From an uncultured Prevotella sp. (GTDB taxonomy: Bacteria; Bacteroidota; Bacteroidia; Bacteroidales; Bacteroidaceae), in contig ONLG01000012.1 in the NCBI GenBank assembly GCA_900318625.1, positions 1 to 58,169 on the forward strand: a stretch of 58,169 nt of DNA, read 5' to 3'. Each line of letters opens with the position of its first letter. Positions within the stretch are counted from its first letter, which is position 1. The translations under genes and the position numbers were made by a program. Under the pieces are notes generated by a model. It did not search any database. It was not told where the DNA came from and worked only from the letters and a program-made list of their open reading frames with translations. Below are positions 1 to 8,557 of this stretch, piece after piece.

Positions 1-281
1 TACGGCCTGCGCTCGAGCTTGCTCGCTTTCAAAACAAAGTGGAGAAAGAAAGGCCAGAAACAAGTCAGCCCAAGGCAACGCCTTGGGGATAGTTCGCAAT
101 CAACATTCGCCCAGAATGGGCAAAAGAATTATTATTCCGCTCACTCCCTTTGCCATTCACTAATGGTGGGCTGTCATTCTTTTGCCCCCTTCGGGGGCGT
201 ATCCCTGCGGCATCCAATTCCCCGGGCGCTGCCCGGGGCTGACATATCAATGCCCCATTCGGGGCGTAACTACCCCCCCCA

Positions 282-419
282 CCCCCTCCCCAAGGGAGGG
301 GAACTGATACCCACCCCCGACCCCTCCCCAAGGGAGGGGAACTGACACCCACCCCCACCCCCTCCCCAAGGGAGGGGGACTGACACCCACCCCCAACCCC
401 TCCCCAAGGGAGGGGAAAT
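282..419. repeat. Four tandem copies of a 38-bp unit with an internal palindrome
   Basis: The core CCCCTCCCCAAGGGAGGGG occurs four times; its central CAAG begins at 291, 329, 367 and 405, an exact period of 38 bases. Between cores lies an ACTGACACCCACCCCC-type spacer. Each core can form a C/G hairpin on either strand. A degenerate fifth hairpin follows at about 468-486. The unit is internally repetitive and shows no unique spacers, so it is not a CRISPR array. Confidence 0.9.
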
Positions 420-696
420 AGAAGCCTACACCTTTATTTCTGACAGAAGGACAAAAGAACATGATACCCCCTCCCTTCGGGAGGGCCGGGGTGGGCTTCT
501 CCATCATCCCTTCGGAAAGGCTACGGGTTCTTGCTCATGCAAGCGAACAAAGTTCGAGCGGGCGAGCTTCGCTCGGGTAATCGACGAAGTCGCTTCGCTT
601 GTCGAAGAATGGGGCCGGGGGTGGTTTCTCCAGTCTGTGGCTGCCGCGCAAAAAACAGCAAGTATCAAGCTGAAAACCAGCAAGTACCAAACGGAA

Positions 697-782
697 AACC
701 AAAACAACTTGTTTTGGTTTGCAATAAGGGCCTAATTGCATTGCAATAAGTACCAAACTGGAGACCAAAACAAGTTGTTTTG
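697..782. repeat. Two copies of a CAAAACAA-N-TTGTTTTG palindrome
   Basis: 697-719 reads AACCAAAACAA-C-TTGTTTTGGTT, a perfect 11-base inverted repeat around one base. 766-782 repeats the inner part, CAAAACAA-G-TTGTTTTG. A direct repeat TGCAATAAG lies between them (720-728 and 742-750). They could be operators or cruciform-type repeats; there is no adjacent gene start to decide. Confidence 0.75.
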
Positions 783-877
783 CTTTATAAGCGTATGCTG
801 GTTATTCCGCAGGCAGGGGCTTACGCCAAATCTTTATCAACTTGAAAGCAATATTGCAGCTGCCAATATACACGAGA

Positions 878-1279
878 TTACTTCTTTACATCAAGTATTC
901 CATCCACTTCATGTGCCACAAACGGGCCTTCTTTACACTCCAGAAGCACACTGGGTTCCAGACATTCTACGCCATGCCATACGTTCTTTGGTATGTCGAC
1001 GCCGTAGGTGCCGCTCTTCGGGCTGATGATGCAAGACTCCAGCACGTCGCCGTCATCGTTGTAGGTCGACACTCTGACCTTGCCCTTCAATATCACAAAG
1101 GTCTCGTCTTTGGTTGGATGGTGGTGTACTGGTATCTGAGTGCCTGGCTCCAGTGCATTGAGGAAGCGGTGGCACTTGTCCTGAAGACTCTGATGGAAGT
1201 TGTAGTTCATTCTCAGCCTCGGCGACTTTCTGGCCTGCTCCGCCACGCTGCTAATCAGTTGTTCGTCAATCACTTTCAT
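878..1279 (-). CDS. WbuC-family cupin-fold metalloprotein
   Basis: A single-domain cupin of 133 residues. Cupin motif 1 is visible as G46, H52, H54, E59 and G66 (HHHPTKDETFVILKGK), and motif 2 as IPKNVWHGVE with H102, giving a three-His/one-Glu type metal site. Length and the N-terminal segment IDEQLISSVAEQARKSPRLR match the WbuC family, found near surface-polysaccharide genes in other bacteria but with no firmly assigned reaction. It lies 48 bases downstream of the YdeI-like gene on the same strand and may share its transcript. The family call is solid; the substrate is unknown. Confidence 0.8.
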   Translation of the reverse strand: MKVIDEQLISSVAEQARKSPRLRMNYNFHQSLQDKCHRFLNALEPGTQIPVHHHPTKDETFVILKGKVRVSTYNDDGDVLESCIISPKSGTYGVDIPKNVWHGVECLEPSVLLECKEGPFVAHEVDGILDVKK

Positions 1280-1327
1280 ACTCGTTATTGTTATATCAAA
1301 GTTGAACTATTATCTCTTCGAAAGCGC

Positions 1328-1675
1328 TTATTTTGCGGCTCGCTGGAGTGCCTCTATGCCAGAAGCTGTCATCAGCCCAGCGGCTTCGAGCTGCCTACAC
1401 CGTTCTTTGTTGAGTTCGGTCCAGTGGCTGCCTTTTCGTCTTGGCGACAGTCGCTGTGCCAATCGTCCGTCGGGGAGTTTCTTAAGGGTAGAATCTATCC
1501 AGCCGAAACACAAGGCTTCTTCCACGATGTCTATGTACGGCAGCGCGTCGGGCCGTGGAGTCTTCGACCTGTTGCAAGCCACCCAGCAGCTCTTCGCTGT
1601 AAGGTGGTTGCGCTCGAGCCATTCCCTGAGCTGCTGTCTGCTGGTAAATATCAGAAGGTTAGTCACTTCCATCAC
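1328..1675 (-). CDS. Truncated YdeI/OmpD-associated family protein
   Basis: 115 residues containing the family signature WIDSTLKKLPDGRLAQRLSPR followed by KGSHWTELNKER, as in the N-terminal part of YdeI/OmpD-associated (OmdA-type) proteins. Those proteins usually run to about 190 residues, with a C-terminal OmdA domain. Here the frame stops after IEALQRAAK and nothing downstream continues the homology, so the C-terminal domain is absent. The start could be either of two adjacent ATG codons (1675 or 1672). The role of the family is poorly known (bacteriocin protection has been proposed). It may be a short natural variant or a decaying gene. Confidence 0.6.
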   Translation of the reverse strand: MMEVTNLLIFTSRQQLREWLERNHLTAKSCWVACNRSKTPRPDALPYIDIVEEALCFGWIDSTLKKLPDGRLAQRLSPRRKGSHWTELNKERCRQLEAAGLMTASGIEALQRAAK

Positions 1676-1757
1676 TATCTTATTCCGAATTTCTTGGGCA
1701 GCTTGCTCACCACGAGGTCGTATGAATGAGCACTCTGTCCTCTCTTTATCGCATCGT

Positions 1758-2414
1758 TCATATATTGTCTGCTATTTCTATGAGTTCGTCTATGCTGTCA
1801 ATGATATAGTCGGCACCAGCCTCCTCAAGCTCCATCCTCTTTCCATTGCCGTATGTCACTCCGCAAGTCTTTGCTCCGGCATTTACTCCCATGAGAATGT
1901 CCACGCTCATGTCGCCAACGACGAGAGTATGACTGGCATCAAAGCCCGTGGCATTGAGAGTTTTCAGCACCGGTTCGGCATTGGGCTTCGCTTTCTCCAC
2001 GTCGTCGGCTCCAACCAAGTAGGACACATACTCGGCTATGCCAAGGTCATGCGTCAGTTCTGAGAGTGATTTGTGCCAGCGCGAGGAAGCAATGGTAAGC
2101 ATATAGCCTTGGCTGTTCAGCGTCGCCAAGGTCTCAATGACTTTAGGAAAAGCTTTTGGCTTGATTGACTGAACATTATCCTCAAAGATTTTCCTGTAGG
2201 TATCGGTACAGAGCAGTATGGTTTCTCTGCTCTCGTTCGGGAACAAAGCCTCAAAGCAACCATCGAGAGGCAGTCCTATCTTCGAGGCACACTCATCGTC
2301 GCTTCGGCTGGGCAGGCCCACTTCGGCTATGGTCATCTGCATCGTTGTAACTATGGTTTGCCTCGTATCTCCGAGCGTTCCGTCAAAATCAAATATAATA
2401 AGTTTAGCTTTCAT
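1758..2414 (-). CDS. HAD-superfamily hydrolase, phosphoglycolate-phosphatase-like
   Basis: 218 residues with all HAD motifs: motif I DFDGT at residues 9-13 with both Asp present, a helical C1-type cap, motif II in LTIASS, a conserved Lys in VEKAKPNAEPV, and motif IV VVGDMSVDILMGVNAGA. This is the Gph/PGMB branch of small phosphate-monoester phosphatases, cytoplasmic and Mg2+-dependent. The substrate cannot be read from sequence; 2-phosphoglycolate or a sugar phosphate is typical. It is separated from neighbours by 65-80 bases and is probably transcribed alone or with the downstream YdeI-like gene. Confidence 0.85.
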   Translation of the reverse strand: MKAKLIIFDFDGTLGDTRQTIVTTMQMTIAEVGLPSRSDDECASKIGLPLDGCFEALFPNESRETILLCTDTYRKIFEDNVQSIKPKAFPKVIETLATLNSQGYMLTIASSRWHKSLSELTHDLGIAEYVSYLVGADDVEKAKPNAEPVLKTLNATGFDASHTLVVGDMSVDILMGVNAGAKTCGVTYGNGKRMELEEAGADYIIDSIDELIEIADNI

Positions 2415-2479
2415 AACTCAGCAATGTTGTGTGCAGTTCCGCTTCCGTCCCATGCCATGCTCGATAAAACTTTGATTAT

Positions 2480-4516
2480 CTACTTAACAAGAATTATCCG
2501 TGCAGACTTGCCATGTTTCTTTTTTTCAATATTGACCCGGTATGAGCAACCATTTATCATTGTTGTACCCTCAATGATGTTTGCCATATTTGAAGTGAAC
2601 GACTTTACACCTACCTGATAGAAACTCCTTGCTTCCTTGCCGTGATTAACGTAGAACCCGTCGATTACGAGCTTCACAGGCTCATCCGTACCGAAGAGGC
2701 TGCCACGCAGGTAGAGTGTAAGCTTGCCGCAAAGGGCATAGTGCAACAGTTCGGGATACCAATGGTTTGTTGTCTGCTTCGCGTCAATTCGCGATTTCCA
2801 CCAATTGGCAGCACGGAAAGTGGCTTTGTGCCCAGCCTCGATGTTAAAGCTGCCGTTCTTGTCTATCTCGAGCACGGTGCCTTTCTTCAGTCTGCCTTCA
2901 GTGTCCTGAAGCGGTGTGACGTAACCGTCTTCAATCTCGAACCATCCATATTTGCCCTCGGGTCCGATTACCAACTCACAACCATTGACATCAATGTCAA
3001 CCTTGTCGGTATGATAGTTTGTTTTCTTGTCCAGACCTACGGCATAGGTGGGGCCAAGGTCGATATTGCTATCCGGCATGGTGTCGTGCATCTCTTCAAT
3101 CTGCCGTGGAGTGAGAGCTGTGGTGATGTAGCCCTCGCGCAGCTCACCGCCATGACGATAGTCCTTCCTGCGACCAAAGCAGTAGCCAACGTAGAAGGTG
3201 ATATTGCCAAAGCGGTTGTTGACCTTCGTTCCTTTGTGCTTGTAAAAATAGTTGCTGTACGAAGCATTGAAGCCAGCCCTCCAGCGGTTGTGGTTGTAGG
3301 TGAGGCTGGCTCTGAGGAAGCCGTTCAGATTCAGATATGTGTCTTTGAAGTGGTAGCGGAAATCCTCAAGCGGCACGTCACGTCCTTCCACATCGCGGAT
3401 AATATCACGGAATATTTCTGCCTTTTCAGCGATGTAGCTTCTGTCATTGTCAGAACGCACCCTCTTCAATCCCGGTGACAAGATAGCTGATATGCCAAAC
3501 AGTAACCGGCGAGAGAATACCAGGTTGTAGGCATAACCCAACTGTATGTGCCAGTCGTCGATGGTGGTGGTGGTGGGAATACGGTTGGTAAGGACATTGC
3601 GCACGGAATTGCCGGCCTCAATCTCTGACAGCTTAGGCCAACCGGCTTGCAGAATCTTCGTAAGCTCGGTATCGTAGGCTGCGGGATTGTTATCGTAGAG
3701 CTGCTCCAGTTCTTTCAGCTTACTCTCGTCGAAAAGCTTACCGTCGTTAGCCTCATTGAGCAGCCCCAGTCCGAGTGTCCCAAAGAGCGATGCCGACTCT
3801 GTCTCCACCTTCTGGCGGGTGTAGCCCAAACCGACTATTGGCGATCCCACCGAACGCAGCTGGATGGCACCTTGGGTGAAAGCCGCAGGGTTGGAGTACC
3901 TCCTATGGTTGACAAAGTAGTTGATATTGATACCCGTAAGACTGTTCTTGGTATAGTCGCCAAGATCCAGGCGGTTCAGGTTCAGCTCGTTCTTCAAATC
4001 AAACGTTCCGTAAACGGGATCGGTGTAGTTAAGCTTGCGCATAGTGAAGTCGCTACCGGTGCGTCGCCGTATCAGATCGATGTTGAACAGGTTGGAATTG
4101 ATTGACAGGGTGAACTCATCCTTGCGCTTGTCAGCTCCCTTTCCTAAAGCAGAGAGATCTATAGTAGTGCCAAAGAACAGAAATCTCCAACCGAAGTACG
4201 GTCCAATGCGATTGCTCACCCTTGAACGCATGTTGAGCTGCACGCCCTGTGGGGTCTCAATGTCTATCCACTCGCATGAGGTTGTGTTCTGAAGATGAAA
4301 TGCCCAGCTGTAGAAAGCAGGGAGCGAATAGTCAGGGTCAAAGTCCGCCCAATTCCTGATAATCCACCTGATAGGCTGAGGCAGCTTATCAACAAAGCTT
4401 TTCTTTTCAGATGCCTTGTCTTTATACCTTGAGGGATATGAAGTTATGCCTGCTACGGTTTGGGCATAGACAGGCGACGTTACCAACAGAGTTATTATCA
4501 ACAATAGATGTTTCAT
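2480..4516 (-). CDS. DUF4421 family secreted protein
   Basis: 678 residues. It begins with a signal peptide (MKHLLLIITLLVTSPVYAQ) and continues with aromatic-rich alternating segments, for example FGWRFLFFGTTIDLSAL and GINYFVNHRRYSNPAAF, typical of the Bacteroidales DUF4421 proteins thought to form an outer-membrane barrel. Residues after about 500 form an extra soluble tail beyond the usual DUF4421 length. No enzymatic motif is visible. The start overlaps the end of the upstream antiporter gene by four bases (ATGA), so the two are translationally coupled. Whether the tail is a separate domain is not clear. Confidence 0.75.
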   Translation of the reverse strand: MKHLLLIITLLVTSPVYAQTVAGITSYPSRYKDKASEKKSFVDKLPQPIRWIIRNWADFDPDYSLPAFYSWAFHLQNTTSCEWIDIETPQGVQLNMRSRVSNRIGPYFGWRFLFFGTTIDLSALGKGADKRKDEFTLSINSNLFNIDLIRRRTGSDFTMRKLNYTDPVYGTFDLKNELNLNRLDLGDYTKNSLTGININYFVNHRRYSNPAAFTQGAIQLRSVGSPIVGLGYTRQKVETESASLFGTLGLGLLNEANDGKLFDESKLKELEQLYDNNPAAYDTELTKILQAGWPKLSEIEAGNSVRNVLTNRIPTTTTIDDWHIQLGYAYNLVFSRRLLFGISAILSPGLKRVRSDNDRSYIAEKAEIFRDIIRDVEGRDVPLEDFRYHFKDTYLNLNGFLRASLTYNHNRWRAGFNASYSNYFYKHKGTKVNNRFGNITFYVGYCFGRRKDYRHGGELREGYITTALTPRQIEEMHDTMPDSNIDLGPTYAVGLDKKTNYHTDKVDIDVNGCELVIGPEGKYGWFEIEDGYVTPLQDTEGRLKKGTVLEIDKNGSFNIEAGHKATFRAANWWKSRIDAKQTTNHWYPELLHYALCGKLTLYLRGSLFGTDEPVKLVIDGFYVNHGKEARSFYQVGVKSFTSNMANIIEGTTMINGCSYRVNIEKKKHGKSARIILVK

Positions 4517-6237
4517 AAATCTTTCTTTTCACGCGCACTGAGATTGTCGGTGAAGTTCTTAGTCAATATATTGCCATGTTTCTCCAGAGCGGAAGAGAAG
4601 TAGATGATAAGCAGGATGGCTATGAGGGCAAACAAGCCAAGCCAGATGTTCCAGGGTATGGCATAATTGACAAAGAAACTAACAAACACTGCCGTAATCA
4701 TTATGCGCAACAGACCGTATGCCGTAATTCTGACACGCCAGCGGGCACCGCTCTCCCATAGTTTGTTGACTTCAGGGCTGTCGGCATCTGCACGCAACAG
4801 CATCCACAAGAATGGTGAGCACAGGATGAGAGCCACAAGAGCCGTGACAGGATGAACCCATTCAGCGGGGACAATGTCGGCTACCAGCGGCTGCCCATAA
4901 TAGTACATGATGCCCATTATAGCTATGCAGAGCACGCTGTTGATAAGCATGGTGAAGACGAAACGCTTGAGACAGTTTTTGTAGATCTGCCGCAGTTCGT
5001 CGGGAGCTTCGTCGTCGCTCTCGTCGGTGTTGCGCTCCAACTTTGCAATCCAGTTGGCTGGCAGCACGCGAGCCACGACGTTGTAGGCAGGCTCTGCCAG
5101 ACGTATCATATAAGGTGTCGTGAATGTCGTGAATACCGAAACTGCCACGACTATGGGGTAAAGGTAGTCGCTTGTCACGTGCAACGACGTGCCAAGTGTG
5201 GCAAGTATAAAAGCAAACTCACCAATCTGTGTCAGCGAGAACGAGCACTGCATAGAGGTCTTCAGCGACTGGCCGGAAAGCAGGAATCCGAAAGTGCTCA
5301 GTATGGTCTGACCCAGTATGACGGCAGCGATGATGCTGATGATGGGCACTATGTATTCGATAATGAGGTTAAGATCGACCATCATGCCCACAGAAACGAA
5401 GAAGATGGCTCCGAAGAGGTTCTTCACCGGGGCTACGAGGTGCTCTATCTGCTCGGCCTCGACGGTCTCTGCGAGGATGCTGCCCATGACGAATGCGCCA
5501 AAAGCTGCGGAGAAACCAGCTTCAGAGGCTGCCACCACCATGCCGAAACAGAGCGCAAGTGAGGTGATAAGCAAGGTCTCGTCGTTCATCAGCGGCTTCA
5601 GCTTGCGCAGAGCCATAGGGATAAAGTAAAGACCCACGGTGAACCAGAGTACGAGGTACACGCCCAACGTCAGGATGGAGTTGAGCATCTGAGTGCCTTC
5701 AAACTCCTTGCTGACAGCCATAGTAGAGAGCATGACCATCAGCACTATGGCAAGGATGTCCTCTATGATGAGTACGCTGAGTACGAGACCTGCGAAACGC
5801 TTCTGCCGCAGTCCCATGTCGTCGAAAGCTTTGAATATTATCGTGGTGGAAGACATTGCCAACATACCTCCGAGGAAGATGCAGTCCATCTTGCTCCACC
5901 CGAAGATTTCTCCCGTGCAAGCACCGATGTACATCATGAACAGGATGATGGACAGGGCTGCTATTATGGGTGCCGCTCCCATGCGCAGTATCTTCTTGAA
6001 CGAGAACTCCAGTCCAAGAGCGAAGAGTAGGAAGATAACACCAATCTCACTCCACACGTGGACACCGTGCATATCGGTGACACTGGGCATATATGGCATA
6101 TTGGGCGAAGCGAGGAAACCCGCTACGATGTAGCCCAGGACGATTGGCTGTTTGAGTCTCTTGAATAGCAGGGTCATTACCCCTGCGCAGATAAGGATGA
6201 GCGCAAGGTCGGCGATAAGTGGTTCAAGGTGTGACAT
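4513..6237 (-). CDS. Kef-type cation:proton antiporter (CPA2)
   Basis: 574 residues of mostly hydrophobic sequence. Residues 1-390 form the Na+/H+-exchanger domain, with the CPA2 hallmark LLFALGLEFS at about 71-80, the early LKQPIVLGYIVAGF segment and the half-helix QIGEFAFILATLG. The C-terminus carries a further set of membrane segments (about 430-560) instead of the cytoplasmic NAD-binding RCK/TrkA-N domain of E. coli KefB/C, so gating by nucleotide or glutathione is not expected. It probably exchanges K+ or Na+ for protons at the inner membrane. A TAAATTTG promoter lies at 6275-6282, and the gene overlaps the DUF4421 gene by four bases. Confidence 0.85.
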   Translation of the reverse strand: MSHLEPLIADLALILICAGVMTLLFKRLKQPIVLGYIVAGFLASPNMPYMPSVTDMHGVHVWSEIGVIFLLFALGLEFSFKKILRMGAAPIIAALSIILFMMYIGACTGEIFGWSKMDCIFLGGMLAMSSTTIIFKAFDDMGLRQKRFAGLVLSVLIIEDILAIVLMVMLSTMAVSKEFEGTQMLNSILTLGVYLVLWFTVGLYFIPMALRKLKPLMNDETLLITSLALCFGMVVAASEAGFSAAFGAFVMGSILAETVEAEQIEHLVAPVKNLFGAIFFVSVGMMVDLNLIIEYIVPIISIIAAVILGQTILSTFGFLLSGQSLKTSMQCSFSLTQIGEFAFILATLGTSLHVTSDYLYPIVVAVSVFTTFTTPYMIRLAEPAYNVVARVLPANWIAKLERNTDESDDEAPDELRQIYKNCLKRFVFTMLINSVLCIAIMGIMYYYGQPLVADIVPAEWVHPVTALVALILCSPFLWMLLRADADSPEVNKLWESGARWRVRITAYGLLRIMITAVFVSFFVNYAIPWNIWLGLFALIAILLIIYFSSALEKHGNILTKNFTDNLSAREKKDL

Positions 6238-6274
6238 AATACATTAAGGTTAGTTTTCTTGTTTGATTTGCAGG

Positions 6275-6282
6275 CAAATTTA
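6275..6282 (-). promoter_or_regulatory. Bacteroidetes -7 box (TAAATTTG) for the antiporter gene
   Basis: The reverse strand reads TAAATTTG, an exact TAnnTTTG match 37 bases upstream of the start at 6237. Confidence 0.6.
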
Positions 6283-6420
6283 ACTATTTTTTCACAAAGA
6301 GCGTGGCCGCAGACACTTTTTCTCAATATTTCTGCTGCTTTTTTACCTTTTTCGTTAAGTCAGAAGAGCAGGCCCAAACTTGCTTGAGCTATATCTTTAC
6401 GAGAAAAGGTGGGATAGGAA

Positions 6421-6684
6421 CTAATCAAAGAGCTTCTTCCAAATCCACAACACCGTTACTGCACCTACGACACAGAACACAAAGTTGGTGAGATAGCCTT
6501 TTCCGAACAGCTCAATGTTGAGCAGATGGCTAATCAACGTACCGGCATAGCTGCCCACTATGCCCACGATAAGGTTCATGCAGCAACCTTTACCCTCGCC
6601 ACTCATTATGCGGTTGGCTATATAACCTATCAGCACGCCAGTGACGATAGGCCATGCCGTGAAATCTGCTATGTGTTCTAACAT
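6421..6684 (-). CDS. GlsB/YeaQ/YmgE family small membrane protein
   Basis: 87 residues with three hydrophobic helices and glycine-rich turns: WPIVTGVLIGYIANRIM, then GKGCCMNLIVGIVGSYAGT, then a C-terminal TM. The pattern G-I-A-x-x-I-M followed by a cytoplasmic basic loop is the transglycosylase-associated/GlsB signature. Members are induced by stress and sit in the inner membrane; the molecular function is unknown. It lies 32 bases downstream of the tautomerase gene on the same strand and probably shares its promoter at 6973-6980. Confidence 0.8.
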   Translation of the reverse strand: MLEHIADFTAWPIVTGVLIGYIANRIMSGEGKGCCMNLIVGIVGSYAGTLISHLLNIELFGKGYLTNFVFCVVGAVTVLWIWKKLFD

Positions 6685-6716
6685 ATATCCCTTACCTTAT
6701 TATAAATTAAACGTCC

Positions 6717-6944
6717 TCAATACTTCTTCTCCCCATTCAGCACAAGCATCTTGTCTGCATTGGGTTCTATCTCTGCTTTCTCCACTTTCTCCACCCAGTC
6801 TTCGGGTGCAACTTCCTCTATCGATATACTGATAGCCTGCGGAGAACAGCCCCAGTTGTCCACAAAAACCTTGTTGATGGCCTCAACAACTTTCTCTTTC
6901 GTCGCCTGATCTTTGGGATAGGCTTTAATTCTGATGTATGGCAT
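6717..6944 (-). CDS. 4-oxalocrotonate tautomerase family protein
   Basis: 75 residues starting MPYIRIKAYP, so removal of Met would expose the catalytic Pro1 of the tautomerase superfamily. The segment KEKVVEAINKVFVDNWGCSPQ and the strand SISIEEV fit the beta-alpha-beta fold. Members interconvert keto/enol acids; no pathway partner is nearby, so the substrate is unknown. Its start is only 97 bases from the divergent acetyltransferase start, and each direction has its own -7 box in that gap. Confidence 0.8.
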   Translation of the reverse strand: MPYIRIKAYPKDQATKEKVVEAINKVFVDNWGCSPQAISISIEEVAPEDWVEKVEKAEIEPNADKMLVLNGEKKY

Positions 6945-6972
6945 AAGCTGAAAACTAAATGATTACGCCTGA

Positions 6973-6980
6973 CAAAGATA
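6973..6980 (-). promoter_or_regulatory. Bacteroidetes -7 box (TATCTTTG) for tautomerase-GlsB genes
   Basis: The reverse strand reads TATCTTTG, an exact match 29 bases upstream of the tautomerase start. Confidence 0.7.
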
Positions 6981-7013
6981 GTGGTTTTAGTCTATATTCA
7001 CAAAAAATATCAT

Positions 7014-7021
7014 TATCTTCG
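7014..7021 (+). promoter_or_regulatory. Near-match -7 box (TATCTTCG) for the acetyltransferase gene
   Basis: TATCTTCG differs from TAnnTTTG at one base. It lies 20 bases upstream of the ATG at 7041, which argues against the alternative upstream start at 6981. Confidence 0.5.
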
Positions 7022-7040
7022 TGCCGAAAAACAAGCAGAA

Positions 7041-7631
7041 ATGACTTCAAGACAAATAGCAATGACTGAAATGGAGAAGATGAAGGCCGGCCTTGAATAC
7101 ACATACGCCGACCAAGAACTGATAGCACGCAAGACGCAGGCTATCGAGTGGTGCGAGGAATACAATGCCATCGACGGCAGAGACTATGCCCGGCAATATG
7201 AATGTCTTAAGAAAATGCTCGGAAGCGTTGGCGAAAGAGTATGGATTTCAAAGACGTTCGGCTGCGACTGCGGTAAAAACATATTCATCGGCAACGACTT
7301 CACCGGCAATTTCAACCTCACCATCCTCGACATTCGCGAGGTGTTTATCGGCAACAATGTGATGATAGGGCCCAACACGCTTATCACCACCGTGGGCCAT
7401 CCGCTCTCGCCCAAGGCAAGAAGGGGCTACATGGCAAAGGCCGCTCCCGTGAGAATAGGCAAGGACGTATGGCTTGGCGGCAACGTCACCATCCTTCCGG
7501 GTGTCACCATCGGCAACAACGTCGTAGTAGCTGCCGGAGCGGTCGTCAACAAGGATGTACCCGACAACAGTCTTGTCGGCGGTGTCCCTGCCAAACTTAT
7601 TCGGAAAATAGAGAATGACACTGAGGAGTAA
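7041..7631 (+). CDS. Sugar O-acetyltransferase (Maa/NodL-like)
   Basis: 196 residues from the ATG at 7041. An N-terminal maltose-acetyltransferase-type helix (MEKMKAGLEYTYADQELIAR) is followed by a left-handed beta-helix of hexapeptide repeats. Conserved landmarks are NFTGNFNLTILD-type rungs, the catalytic-region TTVGHPL, and IGKDVWLGGNVTILPGVTIG. The enzyme transfers acetyl from acetyl-CoA to a sugar or oligosaccharide hydroxyl in the cytoplasm. The frame extends upstream to 6981, but that lies before the -7 box, so 7041 (or ATG 7062) is the likelier start. The true acceptor is unknown. Confidence 0.85.
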   Translation: MTSRQIAMTEMEKMKAGLEYTYADQELIARKTQAIEWCEEYNAIDGRDYARQYECLKKMLGSVGERVWISKTFGCDCGKNIFIGNDFTGNFNLTILDIREVFIGNNVMIGPNTLITTVGHPLSPKARRGYMAKAAPVRIGKDVWLGGNVTILPGVTIGNNVVVAAGAVVNKDVPDNSLVGGVPAKLIRKIENDTEE

Positions 7632-7829
7632 CGGTTTAATATTTATATACTAAATAAATACCGACTCTATTTGCCAACAACAGAAGGAATGATCAATGAA
7701 ACAGACGAGGTGAAACTATTGCCTCTCTTTTAGCGGACAACTACACGTGCTCCACTTCCTGCTGAAGGGCTGTCAACCCATCGTTGCTGGGCTTGTCCGA
7801 TGAATCACAAGGTTATTCCCGATAATAAT

Positions 7830-7861
7830 TGAAAGAGGCTCTGACTCCAGAACCTCTTTCA
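7830..7861 (-). terminator. Hairpin between convergent genes
   Basis: TGAAAGAGGCTCTG (7830-7843) faces CAGAACCTCTTTCA (7848-7861) across a 4-base loop. In minus-strand RNA the only non-Watson-Crick pair is a G-U, so it suits the leftward cupin gene best; it also lies beyond the acetyltransferase stop. The U-tract is weak. Confidence 0.55.
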
Positions 7862-7912
7862 AATCATCTCCACATCATCGGCAATGCGACAGGCGAAGGG
7901 CCGCTCCCCACA

Positions 7913-8368
7913 CTACCACTTCAGTTCCTCGGGCAATATAACGCCATCGGTCATGGGACTGTCGGCCTCGGTGAAGGCATTTGCCTTGTACTGGATGCAG
8001 AGCATCGTGAGGTTGTCAGAACCATTGTTCTTCAGCGCACGCTTGCCATCGGGCGACACGCGGATAACTGTTCCTTCGCTTACCGGAAACACCTCGCCAT
8101 CGACCTGATACAGTCCTTCGCCTTTGAGAATGATGTAGAGTTCCTCGTGGGTCTTGTGAGTATGCAGAAAGCCATTGTCCTGCCCGGGCACAAGAGTCTG
8201 GAACGACAGTTCGCTGCCTGTTGCACCAACAGCCTGACCGACAAACACCTTGCCCTGAATGGTGACATCCGGGCCCATCGGCAACTCATGGGCGATTATC
8301 TCGTCCATCCTACCAACACTCACTGCGGCATAATTCTTGCCTTCCTTGATACTTTCAATCGTTTTCAT
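7913..8368 (-). CDS. Cupin-domain protein
   Basis: 151 residues from the ATG at 8368. Cupin motif 1 is HTHKTHEELYIILKGEG, followed by YQVDGEVFPVSEGTVIRVSPDGKRAL, a small metal-binding barrel as found in oxygenases, isomerases and sensors. The frame can be read from 8431, but the -7 box at 8406-8413 lies inside that extension, so MKTIESIKEGKNYA is the likely N-terminus. The gene diverges from an HxlR regulator, a common layout in which the regulator controls its neighbour. Substrate unknown. Confidence 0.8.
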   Translation of the reverse strand: MKTIESIKEGKNYAAVSVGRMDEIIAHELPMGPDVTIQGKVFVGQAVGATGSELSFQTLVPGQDNGFLHTHKTHEELYIILKGEGLYQVDGEVFPVSEGTVIRVSPDGKRALKNNGSDNLTMLCIQYKANAFTEADSPMTDGVILPEELKW

Positions 8369-8405
8369 AACACTTGTTGTTTGTTCGTTTTCACTAATTA
8401 TGTTG

Positions 8406-8413
8406 CAAAAGTA
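8406..8413 (-). promoter_or_regulatory. Bacteroidetes -7 box (TACTTTTG) for the cupin gene
   Basis: Exact TAnnTTTG match on the reverse strand, 38 bases before the ATG at 8368; it decides that start. Confidence 0.65.
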
Positions 8414-8557
8414 TTGAATATCCGGCAACAAAACAACAGGGCACTTTTTGGTGGGATAGTTACCAAAAAGTAGGAATTGGGCAGCAATGGGCTTTCGGGC
8501 TCTATCGGTTTAACTCAGATTAACACAGTAACGTGCCGTAACTTAGTTTCCATTTGT

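Larger units (their letters stand above)
1..877. other. Gene-free, repeat-rich intergenic region
   Basis: I see no credible gene here. The open frames are short, run through low-complexity C- and G-rich DNA and resemble no family. The stretch holds a 38-bp tandem repeat (282-419), a related CCCTCCCTTCGGGAGGG hairpin near 468-486, palindromic GAGCTTCGCTC-type sequence around 560-610, and two copies of a CAAAACAA-N-TTGTTTTG palindrome (697-719 and 766-782). The left part could be the downstream region of a gene outside the window. Confidence 0.6.

Noticed and set aside
282-419. CRISPR array
   Set aside because: The 38-base units are contiguous with near-identical contents; no unique spacers and no cas genes in the window. 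The 22-bp and 9-bp arrays fail for the same reason.
842-1729. 295-residue open frame on the plus strand
   Set aside because: Antisense to the WbuC-type cupin and YdeI-like genes, which show clear family motifs; its own product resembles nothing.
6981-7040. Upstream start for the sugar acetyltransferase
   Set aside because: The -7 box lies inside this extension and the family N-terminus begins at 7041 or shortly after.
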